A DNA stretch of 64,000 nucleotides from Saprospirales bacterium (GTDB lineage Bacteria; Bacteroidota; Bacteroidia; Chitinophagales; Saprospiraceae): positions 186,001 to 250,000 of the forward strand of contig JADJYG010000030.1 of NCBI GenBank assembly GCA_016719895.1, in the 5' to 3' direction. The position numbers and the translations under genes were made by a program. Of the stretch, positions 51,047 to 60,344 are shown in pieces. Below the pieces are notes generated by a model, which worked only from the letters and a program-made list of their open reading frames with translations, searched no databases and was not told the DNA's origin. Position 1 is the first letter of the stretch. Each line of letters opens with the position of its first letter.

Positions 51047-53894
51047 AAGTCGCATGCTGCTGCTGTGGTGCTGTTTTGCAACAGGCGCATTATCTGCCCA
51101 GTCTTTTCGCCGCGCGTATGCGCCGGAGAGCAGTTTTTGCCGCGATGTTGTGGAAACCGCCGACGGCGGTTTCCTGCTGGTCGGCGGCATCGAATCGGAC
51201 AACAGGCTTTTTATCCAGCGCACCGGCCCCGACGGCGCCGTGCTTTGGAGCCGCCACCAAGCGCTCAATGGCGCCTGCGGCATCGCCGTCTGCCAGGCCC
51301 CCGACGGCGGCTTCGCCATCCTGTGTGAAAATTACCTGGACAACGGCGTCTTGCGCAACCTGGTGTTGCGAACCGACGCCGCGGGCGTCAGCCAGTGGCA
51401 AAAAATACTCGACAACCCCAGCCTCGCCAACGGCTTCCGCGATATCGTCGCCGTCAGCGGCGGCGGGTTTGTGGCGGCCGGCGACGCGCGCAGCCTGATG
51501 CCGGCGCCGGATTTTCACATCGACCTGGTCAAACTCGACAACAACGGCAACCTGCAGTGGCGCCAAAGCGTCGGCGACCCCAACGACGGCAAGGAACTGG
51601 GCTTCCGCCTGGCCGAACTGCCCAACGGCGACCTGCTGGTGGCCGGCGAGCGCCGCGAAGCCGCCAGTACGCTCCACACCTCCGATTTTTTCCTGGCGCG
51701 CACCGATGCCCAGGGCAATACGCTCTGGCAAAAGGAATACCCGAAAACGGGCTATCAGACCCTGGCCGATTTCAAAACCGACCAATACGGCAACTGCTAC
51801 CTGGCCGGCGAAACCAAACAAACCGACCCGGCCTGGCTGACGGTCCTGAAAACCGACGCCAACGGCGCAGAACTGTGGTACAAACAACCCCTGCAAACCT
51901 TCACCAGCACGTCCGGCTTTACGCTGGTCAATTGCCTGAGCCTCGACCAGGCCGGCAACGCCTACATTCCCGTGTACCAGTTCGACCAGTCCGCGGCCAG
52001 CTTGTCGCTGCTCAAGCTGAATACGGCCGGCGATACCGACTGGTTGCGCGGCTCCGATGCGCAGGACCTGCCCTTCGCCGCGCTGTACACGTCGGACAAC
52101 CAGTTCGCCTTAGCCGGCCATACCAGCGTCGATGCGTTTCCTCAAAAGGCGGTGTTGATCAAAAGCGACTGGTCGGGCGCCCTCAATACGTTTTATAGCA
52201 CGCTGTCGGGCGTCGTGTTTTGGGATCAGGACGGCGACTGCGCCTATGATTTTTCCGAGCCGCCGCCGCCGAAAATCCTGGTGGCCGCCACCGACCTGAG
52301 CGGAAACACCTTGTATCAGGCGGTTTCGCCCACCGGGCAGTATTCCTTTTCCGTGGAGCCGGGCGTTTACAACTTGGTGGCAAGGCCCGTTCCGGGCACC
52401 GCCACGCTCTGGCAGGTCTGCGATACGCCCACCGTGGGCGTCGCCGCTATTGGCCTGAGCCTGCAGGCGCCGCCCATCGGCCTGCAAAGCGTCGTCGATT
52501 GTCCCTACCTGGCGCTGGAACTCGGCGCGGGCCCCCTCCGCCGCTGCACGACGGCCAACTACGTCGTCGAATATTGCAACTACGGCACGCAAACCGCCGC
52601 CGGCGCCGCGCTGAAAATAGCCATCGACCCCCTGCAATCGTACGTGAGCAGCACGATCCCCCTGGCCGCGCAGCAAGGCGACACCCTCGAGTTTGCCCTC
52701 GGCGACCTGCCGCCCGGCCACTGCAATGCGTTTCAACTGAAACTCCTGCTCAGCTGCGCTGCGCAAACCAACCAAACCGTCTGCACCGAAGCCCATATTT
52801 TTCCGGACAGCAGCTGCCTGCCGCCCGACCCCGACTGGGACGGCTCCAACCTGGTGGTCAGCGCCGAGTGCAACGGCGTCGCGCAGTTTGGCATCCGCAA
52901 TACCGGGGCCAACATGACCGGCCCGGTAAGTTATGTCATCATCGAAGACCAAATCCTGTACATGCAGGGCAATGTCCGGCTCGATGCCGGCGCCGACACG
53001 GTAATTCAGGTTCCCAACCCGGCCGGCGCTTCCTACTATGTTCAGGCCGCCCAACGGCCGGGGCACCCGGCTGCGGGTCCGTCCGTAGCCGTGGCAAACA
53101 TGTGCAACGGCCAAAACGGCCCCAGCCTGGCCCTCCAGTTGCCGCCGGGCAGCGCCGACCCTTTTCTCGACACCTACTGCAACCTGGTGGTCGGCGCGTT
53201 CGACCCCAACGACAAGCGCGGTTTCCCGCTCGGCTGGCGCGACGAACACTACCTGGAATCCGGCCAGGAAATCGAATACATGATCCGCTTTCAGAATACG
53301 GGCAACGACACGGCCTTCCTGGTGGTCGTGCGCGATACGCTGCCCGCCGAACTCGATCCGGCCAGCGTACAGCCCGGCGTGGCCAGCCATCCGTATGCAT
53401 TCCGGCGCAGCGGCTCGCAGGAGCTGGCGTTTACGTTCAGCCGGATTTTGCTGCCCGACAGCACGACCAACGAGCCCGAATCACACGGTTTCTTAACCTT
53501 CCGGGTGTCGCCGCGCCCGGACCTGCCCTTGGGAACGCGCCTTGAAAACCGCGCCGCCATCTATTTTGACTTCAACGACCCGGTCATCACCAACACGTAT
53601 TTCCACACGATCGGGCAGCCCTTGCTCACATTCGCCGTGGACCCGCCGGCGCCCGGCGGCCCGGCGCTCTCGGTGTTTCCCAACCCGGCTACGAATGGCG
53701 CTGATTTCCGCCTGGACCCCCCCGGCGCTTACCGGTTCCGCCTCTTCGACGCTGCCGGCCGGCTGTTGCGCGAAGAGCGCTTCGAGGGCGATGCGTTCCG
53801 GTTCGAACGGCGGGGCCTGAAAGCCGGATTTTATTTCTTCCGCCTGGAAGATGCCCGTGGGAAAACAACGGGCGGCAAACTCCTCCTGCAATAA
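51042..53894 (+). CDS. T9SS-exported propeller/Ig-type surface protein
   Basis: 950 residues from the ATG at 51042; ATG 51054 equally gives the signal peptide MLLLWCCFATGALSAQS. The frame is open 59 codons further upstream only because a palindromic element there happens to be open. Residues about 20-420 form delta-propeller-like repeats (DVVETADGGFLLVGGIES, DIVAVSGGGFVAAGD, RLAELPNGDLLVAGERRE). Next come an SdrD-B-like segment (GVVFWDQDGDCAYDFSEPPPP) and DUF11-like Ig strands (QEIEYMIRFQNTGNDTAFLVV, NRAAIYFDFNDPVITN). It ends in a sorting domain (LSVFPNPATNGADFRLDPPG ... GFYFFRLEDARGK). Likely cell-surface or secreted; it shares a transcript with the next gene. Confidence 0.88.
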   Translation: MLSRMLLLWCCFATGALSAQSFRRAYAPESSFCRDVVETADGGFLLVGGIESDNRLFIQRTGPDGAVLWSRHQALNGACGIAVCQAPDGGFAILCENYLDNGVLRNLVLRTDAAGVSQWQKILDNPSLANGFRDIVAVSGGGFVAAGDARSLMPAPDFHIDLVKLDNNGNLQWRQSVGDPNDGKELGFRLAELPNGDLLVAGERREAASTLHTSDFFLARTDAQGNTLWQKEYPKTGYQTLADFKTDQYGNCYLAGETKQTDPAWLTVLKTDANGAELWYKQPLQTFTSTSGFTLVNCLSLDQAGNAYIPVYQFDQSAASLSLLKLNTAGDTDWLRGSDAQDLPFAALYTSDNQFALAGHTSVDAFPQKAVLIKSDWSGALNTFYSTLSGVVFWDQDGDCAYDFSEPPPPKILVAATDLSGNTLYQAVSPTGQYSFSVEPGVYNLVARPVPGTATLWQVCDTPTVGVAAIGLSLQAPPIGLQSVVDCPYLALELGAGPLRRCTTANYVVEYCNYGTQTAAGAALKIAIDPLQSYVSSTIPLAAQQGDTLEFALGDLPPGHCNAFQLKLLLSCAAQTNQTVCTEAHIFPDSSCLPPDPDWDGSNLVVSAECNGVAQFGIRNTGANMTGPVSYVIIEDQILYMQGNVRLDAGADTVIQVPNPAGASYYVQAAQRPGHPAAGPSVAVANMCNGQNGPSLALQLPPGSADPFLDTYCNLVVGAFDPNDKRGFPLGWRDEHYLESGQEIEYMIRFQNTGNDTAFLVVVRDTLPAELDPASVQPGVASHPYAFRRSGSQELAFTFSRILLPDSTTNEPESHGFLTFRVSPRPDLPLGTRLENRAAIYFDFNDPVITNTYFHTIGQPLLTFAVDPPAPGGPALSVFPNPATNGADFRLDPPGAYRFRLFDAAGRLLREERFEGDAFRFERRGLKAGFYFFRLEDARGKTTGGKLLLQ

Positions 53895-53934
53895 TCCGGC
53901 CTCAATAATCTCTTCATTTTCAAAAAGAAAGATC

Positions 53935-56097
53935 ATGAAATTGTTCCTGCATATATCCCTGTTCCTTTTGTTCTCCGGCGCCTTGCCGGGTCAGTGCCTG
54001 CAACTGCAGGGCTGCCCGGCCGGCCTGGAGGAATCCTGCGACCTGACCATCAACGACGCCAACTTGTGGAACGAAGCCTACTGGTGGGCGGCTTTGTACC
54101 AAACGCACGACCTGCCGGAGCACGAAACCAGCCTGTGCTTTTCCGCTGCCGACACTTGCGCCGGCGCCAGCCTGGACATCGGTTTTCTCCTGTTTCTCGA
54201 CCTGGACGGCGACGGCCAACAGGAAACCGTCGTGAACAGCGCCACCCCGCCGCCTGCCACCACCGTCTATTTCGGCAACGCCGCCAATCCTGGCTACAGC
54301 GGCGGCACGCCGCGGGCGTTCGACGAGCGCCCGGTGCCTGCCGGGCAGCTATACGGCTTTGCTATCGAACAGACCGGCCCAGCCAATAATCGCACGGCAT
54401 GTGTGCGCTGGCATACGGCGGATGCGCCGGGTACGTATGTAACGCCCCAACTGCCCTACGGTACTCACCGCATCCGCTGGATCGTTTCCAACGGCCTGGG
54501 CCAGACGGACAGCTGCGAGTACGCCATCAACATCCGGGATTGTAAAAAACCGACGGTGGTGTGCCTGAACGGCTTGAGCGCCAACATCATGCCCACCGGC
54601 CAGATCACCATCTGGGCCAGCGATGTGCTGCAGTATGCCGAAGACAATGTCTCCCTGGTCAACCTGCTCCAAGTGGCGATGCGCCGGACGGGCGCCGGCA
54701 CGGGTTTCCCGCTGGATTCGGCTGGCAATCCGCTGACCAGCGTGACGTACACGTGCGACGACCTGGGCTTACAGACGGTGGAACTGTGGGCGCGCGACGC
54801 CGACGGCAATGCCGATTATTGTGAAACGGTAATCGACCTCCAGGACAACTTTCTCGTTTGTTCGGCCGGGCCGGTGGCTGTCGATGTCCGGCTTTGTGTC
54901 GAATTGTGGTGCACCGGCGAGGTCGTCACCGGCGTAGAATTCGGCCCGCAGCAGGCCTTGTTTCACATCGAAGCGGATGGCTGCCTGGCGGCAGACACAA
55001 CGATCGGTCTGAACTTCCTTGATCTGACTCCGATGAAAGTATCCGACCCCCTGAACGGCGTCAACCTGCTCGATTTGATCAAATTAAACGACCATATTCT
55101 CGGCCTGGAGCCACTGTCGTCGCCCTACGTCATATTGGCCGCCGACGTCAACCGGAGTGGTTCGATCACCGTATTCGACATCGTGGAAATTCGCAAATTG
55201 CTGGTGGGTATTTATCTGGCCTTTCCGAACAACACGCCCTGGCGCTTCGTCGATGCGGACTTCGTTTTTCCGAATCCCAGCAATCCTTTTCAGACCGTTT
55301 TCCCGACGGCCAAACAACTGACGGCGGTCAATGATACGATCCAGGGCGATGTGCGCTTCCGGGCAATAAAAGTGGGCGACACGGATTGTTCGGCGCTGCC
55401 GGGCTTCGCGCCGCCCGGCGAAGACCGGGCTGTGGCGCGCCTGAACCTGCCCGACCTCGCGCTTCAGGCCGGCGAGACAGTGGACGTCCCCTTGTGTTTT
55501 GAAACGGCGGAAGATTGGCGGGGCTTCCAGCTGGCGCTGGCCTTCGACCCCGCGCAACTGGCGCTGGAACGCGTGGCGCCCGGCAACTTGCCTGGTTGGG
55601 ACACGCTCAGCGCCGTACAAACGCAAGCCGGCAGGCTGCACGTGACCTGGTTCGACGCGCAACCCCACCGCATCGGCCCCGGGGCGCCGGTTTTCAGCCT
55701 GCGCCTGCGCGCCCTGGCGCCCGTGTTGCTCCGCGAAACCTTGCGCCTGGCGCCCGGGCGTTTGCCGGCGCAGGCTTACACGGCGCAGAAAGAAACCCGG
55801 GGGCTGGAACTGCAATTTACCTGGCCGGAAGAAGCCGCCGCGCACATCGGCGCGCCACAACCCAACCCAACGGCTGCGGGCGCCACCCTGGCGGTCCGGC
55901 TGGCCGAGCCCACCCCTGTGCAGGCGGAAGTGTGGGATGCGGGCGGGCGTTGCCTGTGGCGTCGGGAAAGCCGGCCCGATGCCGGAGTGCAGCAGATTGA
56001 ACTGCCGGCGCAGGCTTTTCCGGCAAGCGGTGTTTACTGGTGGCGCGTAACGGCGGGGGCAGACAGCCAGAGCGGCCGGCTGGTCGTGCTGCGCTGA
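53935..56097 (+). CDS. T9SS-exported protein with dockerin-like and cohesin-like modules
   Basis: 720 residues from the ATG at 53935, 40 bases after the previous stop. A signal peptide (about 1-20, ending LPGQ) is followed by Cys-rich beta domains. A dockerin-type segment comes at about 370-430: NGVNLLDLIKLNDHILGLEPL and AADVNRSGSITVFDIVEIRK, with the DxNxxGxI calcium-loop pattern. A cohesin-like beta-sandwich follows at about 505-620 (VDVPLCFETAEDWRGFQLAL, FDPAQLALERVA, VFSLRLRALAPV). The C-terminal sorting domain is IGAPQPNPTAAGATLAVRL ... GVYWWRVTAGADS. Exported by T9SS; cargo role unknown, probably adhesion or complex assembly. Confidence 0.85.
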   Translation: MKLFLHISLFLLFSGALPGQCLQLQGCPAGLEESCDLTINDANLWNEAYWWAALYQTHDLPEHETSLCFSAADTCAGASLDIGFLLFLDLDGDGQQETVVNSATPPPATTVYFGNAANPGYSGGTPRAFDERPVPAGQLYGFAIEQTGPANNRTACVRWHTADAPGTYVTPQLPYGTHRIRWIVSNGLGQTDSCEYAINIRDCKKPTVVCLNGLSANIMPTGQITIWASDVLQYAEDNVSLVNLLQVAMRRTGAGTGFPLDSAGNPLTSVTYTCDDLGLQTVELWARDADGNADYCETVIDLQDNFLVCSAGPVAVDVRLCVELWCTGEVVTGVEFGPQQALFHIEADGCLAADTTIGLNFLDLTPMKVSDPLNGVNLLDLIKLNDHILGLEPLSSPYVILAADVNRSGSITVFDIVEIRKLLVGIYLAFPNNTPWRFVDADFVFPNPSNPFQTVFPTAKQLTAVNDTIQGDVRFRAIKVGDTDCSALPGFAPPGEDRAVARLNLPDLALQAGETVDVPLCFETAEDWRGFQLALAFDPAQLALERVAPGNLPGWDTLSAVQTQAGRLHVTWFDAQPHRIGPGAPVFSLRLRALAPVLLRETLRLAPGRLPAQAYTAQKETRGLELQFTWPEEAAAHIGAPQPNPTAAGATLAVRLAEPTPVQAEVWDAGGRCLWRRESRPDAGVQQIELPAQAFPASGVYWWRVTAGADSQSGRLVVLR

Positions 56098-56231
56098 CAC
56101 CTGTTGCCGGCGCCGGGAAATCAAAGTGGCTGTTTCGATTTCACCACTTAAGGCACTAAAAACCACTAAATTTTCACTAAGATTGTCTGTTTTTAGTGTG
56201 ATTTTAACCTGAGTTCAAATAGCTGTGTCAA

Positions 56232-56475
56232 CCCCACCCCCGACCCCCATAGCCATCAACTTAAGGCCTCGGAGAGGCCCAACGTTTGTAGAACTTGTTG
56301 GTTCCCGGTATGGTTCATGGCCTCGGAGAGGCCTAACGTTTATGGTTCTGGTGTGAAGGGCACTGAAAATGGTATTAACGTTAGGCCTCTCCGAGGCCCT
56401 CGCAACCCTCCCAAACGTCAATTCTACCAACTTAAGGCCTCTCCGAGGCCTTAAGTTGATGGCTATGCCCCCGAC
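56232..56475. repeat. nested palindrome built on GGCCTCGGAGAGGCC
   Basis: The 15-base word GGCCTCGGAGAGGCC occurs twice forward (56265, 56319) and twice inverted (56384, 56436). The inner pair extends to a perfect 22-base arm (GGCCTCGGAGAGGCCTAACG..). The outer pair extends through CTTAAG, CATCAAC and ATAGCC to GACCCC. The 545-base gap between genes at 56098-56643 contains this structure and nothing coding. Looser inverted matches (CACTAAAAACCACTAAA and TTTTAGTGGTGG) flank it. Confidence 0.85.
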
Positions 56476-56643
56476 CCCTCCCCAACAGGGCAGGTTGATT
56501 TTAATGTGATTTTAGTGGTGGAGAATTGCCGCGGGAAAAAATCTAGCGGCTGCCGTGCACGGAGCAGGCAGCCGCTTTGATGTACAACACCCGATTATGG
56601 GTTTACCCGTCCGGACGAGGAGTGGTGTGTGTGTGCTACTTGT

Positions 56644-57051
56644 TCAGATCTTCTTGAAATACAACTCCTCCAGATGCGTGGAGTTGTCGTCTTTCAATTT
56701 CATCACGGCATCTGTTTTTTCCTGGATGATCCATTCGTCATTCATCTCGTCGAGCGGGTATGTGCCGGAAATCGTCAATTGTAATTTGTTGCTGCTGTTG
56801 TGCGCGGTCCACTGGCCGGTTTTGGTGGCGCCGCCGGGCAGGTAGACCACCAGGACGCCGTTGTCGTTGAACTCGAACGTGTACCCGTTGAAATCCGGGG
56901 TTTCGTCTTTGTCTTTGTCCCAAAAATAAGTGACCACCCATTTGGTACCGCTCAGCTGCGGGTTGGCGGGATTGGAATTGTCGTCGGAACTTTTGGAACA
57001 GCCCGTCCAGGCGAAGGTGGCCAGCAGCGCAAGAAAAAATATCTGTTTCAT
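56644..57051 (-). CDS. lipocalin-like lipoprotein
   Basis: 135 residues from the ATG at 57051. The lipobox WTGC puts the lipidated Cys at 18. A single small beta-barrel domain follows: LSGTKWVVTYFWDKDKDETPD, YTFEFNDNGVLVVYLPGG, TGQWTAHNSSNKLQLTISG and the Trp at the start of the first strand are typical of the Bacteroidota lipocalin-like (lipocalin_4) family. Ligand unknown. Divergent from the PD40 lipoprotein. Confidence 0.75.
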   Translation of the reverse strand: MKQIFFLALLATFAWTGCSKSSDDNSNPANPQLSGTKWVVTYFWDKDKDETPDFNGYTFEFNDNGVLVVYLPGGATKTGQWTAHNSSNKLQLTISGTYPLDEMNDEWIIQEKTDAVMKLKDDNSTHLEELYFKKI

Positions 57052-57184
57052 AATGATAAGCGTGTTTTGGTTGCGAAACAAAGATGGATGCGGGCTACGG
57101 CTTTGGCCAAATGAAAGTCGCCGAACGGGCAAAACGGCAACCCCGGACCGGAAAAACGGGCGCCGGTTTTTTTATGTTTGCTCC

Positions 57185-59164
57185 ATGAAATACAAAAACA
57201 AAGCGCCGCTCCGGCTCGCCGGGTTCTTCTTTTTTATTGCCCTCTGGCTCGCCCCCGCCTGCGCGCCTTCGTTTAAAAGAGGCTTCCTGGCATACGCCCG
57301 GCAGGACCACGCCGCCGCCCGGGCAGTTTTTGAAACATACCGTCAACACCCGCAATGGGCGCCGGCTGCCCGTTTTTTCTTGGGTAAAATGCAACTGTCC
57401 GGCACCCGCGACCTGCCCGGCCTGCTGGCCCTGGATGCCGATCTGCAGGCAGCCGACAGCCTGCTGCGCCGCCTGCCGCAACGCAGCGGCCGCCGCCTGG
57501 GCCGCCGCTACGGCGTGGACACGGCGGCGCTGGCCGGCTTGCGCGAACAAGTCCAGCGATGGGCCGTGGCCAGCGTCCGCGCCCGCGGCACCTTGCCGGC
57601 GCTCGACTCCCTGCTCGACGGCTTGCCGCAACCCCTGCCGGCTATCGGGCCGGAAGTTGCCGCCGCGCGGACGGACATCGTGAATGCGCGCCTCGAAACG
57701 GCGGACTACGACACCATGACGGCCATCCTGCGCCGCCACGCGGCTTACGTGTTGCCGGAAAACTACGAGTATACCCGCCGCATGAGCGAGCAGCTCTGGC
57801 CTGCATTCCTGGAAAAATACGCTCCCTGCGCACTCGACCGTTTTGCCCGCGACCACCCCCTCACGTTCGCCGGGCGCGATTGCTGGCGCGATGAAGTCCG
57901 CAGGCTGTTTTGCACCGGGACGCTGGGCGATCTGCTCGCGTTTCACACCGAAAATCACTGGACGGCCCTGGAAGTTGTTTTGCTGAACGAAATCGCCCGG
58001 CAAGCCGCCGACAGCTCGGAACTGTCTGCCCTTTCGCCGGCATTGCTGCAACGGGTGCAGGATTTGCAGCGCCGTACAGCCCTGCGCAACCGGCTGCAAA
58101 GCGGCGCGGCCGCGCGCGATACCGCCGCTGCGCTGGAGGAGGCCTTGCACTATGTTGCGGGCTATGCGCCCCGCTATTCCGCCTACCGCCTCCTGGAAGA
58201 AAGCCTGCAATTTTTTCTGCAACGCCAGCGCTATCACAGCGCCGCCCAATTGCTCGAACGGGCCCGGCCCTTTTTCCCCGACACGCTGCCCCGGGGTTGC
58301 CATACCAATTTCGACTACCAGCGCCGGGTGCGGCCCTGGATCGACGGGAAACTGCCCATCCTGCGCCGCCCCGGCGCGGCAGTCGAACGCCGACCCTTGC
58401 CGGCGCTCAACACCACGGCCGGCGAGGAATTCAGCCCCGTGGTGCGGGCCGACGGCCTGGAGCTGTTTTTTGCCGCCCGGGGCCGCCCGGACAACCTGGC
58501 CGGCGCCGATGTTTTCCGGGCGGTTCGCCCGACGCCCGACGGGGATTGGCCACCCGCGGCGCCGGTGGCGGAACTATCCGGCCCGGGGCAGCAAATTCCG
58601 CTTTCGCTGACCGCCGACGGCCGGCAACTCCTGCTGCTGGTCAACGGCCACTTGCACCTGAGCCGGCGCGACGCCGGCGGCGCCTGGAGCGCACCCGCGC
58701 CGCTGCCCGTAGGCGGCATCGACATCATGGGCAAAGGCTGCCTGAGCGCCGATGGCCAGCTGCTCGTCCTGGAAGGCGCCTATTCCGCCGGAACGCTCAC
58801 CCAGGCGCCCGACCTGGACCTTTTCGTCAGCTTCCGCGACCCCGCCAGCGGCGAATGGAGTCGCCCGGCCGCTCTCGGCGCCGATATCAACACCGACGGC
58901 CAGGAAGCCGCCCCCTGCCTGCTGCCGGACAACCGAACCTTGTATTACACCAGCACCGGCTACCCCGGCCTGGGGCGCAGCGATATTTTTGTGGCCAGGC
59001 GCAAAGGCGACGACTGGACGCACTGGGAGCGCCCCTTCAACCTGGGCAAAGAGCGGAACGACACCCTGCCGCACGAGGGCTACGGCGCCGTTTTGGACGG
59101 CGGAAAACGGGCGTATCTGAGTATTGACGGGGATTTGTGGGAAATTGCGGAAAGGCAGGAATAA
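57185..59164 (+). CDS. PD40-repeat lipoprotein
   Basis: 659 residues from the ATG at 57185. The signal peptide ends in lipobox LAPAC (Cys about 26). The N-terminal 400 residues are helical, TPR-like and Arg/Ala-rich. The C-terminal ~230 residues hold WD40-like (PD40) beta-propeller blades: GEEFSPVVRADGLELFFAARG, LSLTADGRQLLLLVNGHLHLS, GCLSADGQLLVLEGAYSAG, PCLLPDNRTLYYTSTGYPG and GRSDIFVARR. Such architecture is typical of the PorE/OmpA-associated envelope proteins of Bacteroidota, but no peptidoglycan-binding domain is present. Function unknown. Confidence 0.78.
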   Translation: MKYKNKAPLRLAGFFFFIALWLAPACAPSFKRGFLAYARQDHAAARAVFETYRQHPQWAPAARFFLGKMQLSGTRDLPGLLALDADLQAADSLLRRLPQRSGRRLGRRYGVDTAALAGLREQVQRWAVASVRARGTLPALDSLLDGLPQPLPAIGPEVAAARTDIVNARLETADYDTMTAILRRHAAYVLPENYEYTRRMSEQLWPAFLEKYAPCALDRFARDHPLTFAGRDCWRDEVRRLFCTGTLGDLLAFHTENHWTALEVVLLNEIARQAADSSELSALSPALLQRVQDLQRRTALRNRLQSGAAARDTAAALEEALHYVAGYAPRYSAYRLLEESLQFFLQRQRYHSAAQLLERARPFFPDTLPRGCHTNFDYQRRVRPWIDGKLPILRRPGAAVERRPLPALNTTAGEEFSPVVRADGLELFFAARGRPDNLAGADVFRAVRPTPDGDWPPAAPVAELSGPGQQIPLSLTADGRQLLLLVNGHLHLSRRDAGGAWSAPAPLPVGGIDIMGKGCLSADGQLLVLEGAYSAGTLTQAPDLDLFVSFRDPASGEWSRPAALGADINTDGQEAAPCLLPDNRTLYYTSTGYPGLGRSDIFVARRKGDDWTHWERPFNLGKERNDTLPHEGYGAVLDGGKRAYLSIDGDLWEIAERQE

Positions 59165-59213
59165 CCTGGCGTGGTGGGCTCAGGGCAGAGACTTTTGGCA
59201 CAACCTCATGCTT

Positions 59214-59696
59214 TCAGGGCAGCGCGCCGCCGCGGGACAACACCACGCCCAAAAATGCCATGGCCAGCGCCAGCAACAAATTGATACGGCCGGACCAGCG
59301 CGCCAGCTGTCTGAGCCGGCTGTTGTCGGTATGCTGCATTTCCTCCAGGGCTTTGCGACCGAAAAAAAAGTCGTGCGTTCCGCTTACCGCCAAAATGCCG
59401 GTAAACAGGAGGAATTTCCAGGATACCAAAATCCCATAACTGTTTTGGGTAAAAAACACCCAGGTGAAAGGGAGTCCCCGAAGATACATGTTCAACAGGC
59501 CGGTTGCCAAAAGGGCCAGCAAAGCCACCCAGCCGTAAAACCGGAACGCAATACCCGTTTTGTAGAGAATGGCGATGCGGTCGGGGTGCTGTTTGATGCC
59601 GGGCAGTATGACCAGGGGAAGGGATAACATGCCGCCGATCCAGAAGGCGGCCAGTATGACGTGCAGGAAAACTGATATAAAGTACCAGGTATTCAT
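59214..59696 (-). CDS. CopD-like integral membrane protein
   Basis: 160 residues with four transmembrane helices: WYFISVFLHVILAAFWIGGML, FYGWVALLALLATGLLNMYL, SWKFLLFTGILAVSGTHDFFF and NLLLALAMAFLGVVLSRGG. His and Trp residues lie at the ends, as in the CopD copper-resistance or DUF2269-like families. A role in metal or haem-linked membrane processes is only suggestive. Divergent from the Rrf2 regulator across 210 bases. Confidence 0.65.
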   Translation of the reverse strand: MNTWYFISVFLHVILAAFWIGGMLSLPLVILPGIKQHPDRIAILYKTGIAFRFYGWVALLALLATGLLNMYLRGLPFTWVFFTQNSYGILVSWKFLLFTGILAVSGTHDFFFGRKALEEMQHTDNSRLRQLARWSGRINLLLALAMAFLGVVLSRGGALP

Positions 59697-59906
59697 AGGA
59701 AGGCGGTATGATGCCGGATGCCAGCCCGGTGTTCAGTGGTAAAGGTACATTTTCCGGCATGTGCTACCGAGACGCTTATGGCGGATAGCCAGGCAGCAAA
59801 ATGGCTATTGCCCGACGAATTTGTAGAAAAATGCGTTTTTTATTAAAAGTGTGCACAAAGAGCTTATTCTTTGCAGATAAAACACTCTTAAAAGCGATTT
59901 GTTAAA

Positions 59907-60344
59907 TTGAAAGTACTTTCAAAATCCAGCGAATACGGGTTGCGGGCGCTGTTATATATGGTGCGTAAACAGAACGAACAAGAATATGTCAGTATTCGGG
60001 ATTTGTCTGAACAACTTGATATCTCCTTTTATTTTTTAACCAAGATCCTGCAAACCCTCACCCAGGCAAACCTGCTGGTCTCTTACAGGGGCCCGAATGG
60101 TGGTATCGCATTTAAAGTCCCTCCCGAAAAAATTATGCTCAGCGATGTGGTGCGGGTGCTGGAAGGCAGCGATTTTTTCGATAAATGCCTGCTTGGGCTC
60201 CCGGGGTGCGGCGAGATGGCGCCTTGCCCGATGCACGAGTTCTGGAAAGAAATCAAGGGCGCGCTGAAACAAGAATTTGATACGACATCGCTGGCCGAAA
60301 TGGGCCATAACGCCCAAATACGGAGCCTGCGCTTGATTCCATAG
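59907..60344 (+). CDS. Rrf2-family transcriptional regulator with iron-sulfur cysteines
   Basis: 145 residues from a TTG at 59907 (MKVLSKSSEYGLRALLYM, the canonical start of the family). The winged-helix DNA-binding domain has IRDLSEQLDISFYFLTKILQ and VSYRGPNGGIAF. Three cysteines, C94, C101 and C107, occupy the IscR/NsrR cluster positions, so it is probably an Fe-S sensor of redox state, NO or cluster status. Upstream, TTAAAAGTGT and ACACTCTTAA form an imperfect inverted pair around the start region of transcription (59840-59890), a possible operator. The target genes may be the divergent CopD-like gene or itself. Confidence 0.9.
   Translation: MKVLSKSSEYGLRALLYMVRKQNEQEYVSIRDLSEQLDISFYFLTKILQTLTQANLLVSYRGPNGGIAFKVPPEKIMLSDVVRVLEGSDFFDKCLLGLPGCGEMAPCPMHEFWKEIKGALKQEFDTTSLAEMGHNAQIRSLRLIP

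Noticed and set aside
52110..53390. 426-codon minus-strand frame inside the T9SS protein gene
   Set aside because: Antisense shadow; no recognisable protein features, and the plus strand encodes clear Ig-like and sorting domains.
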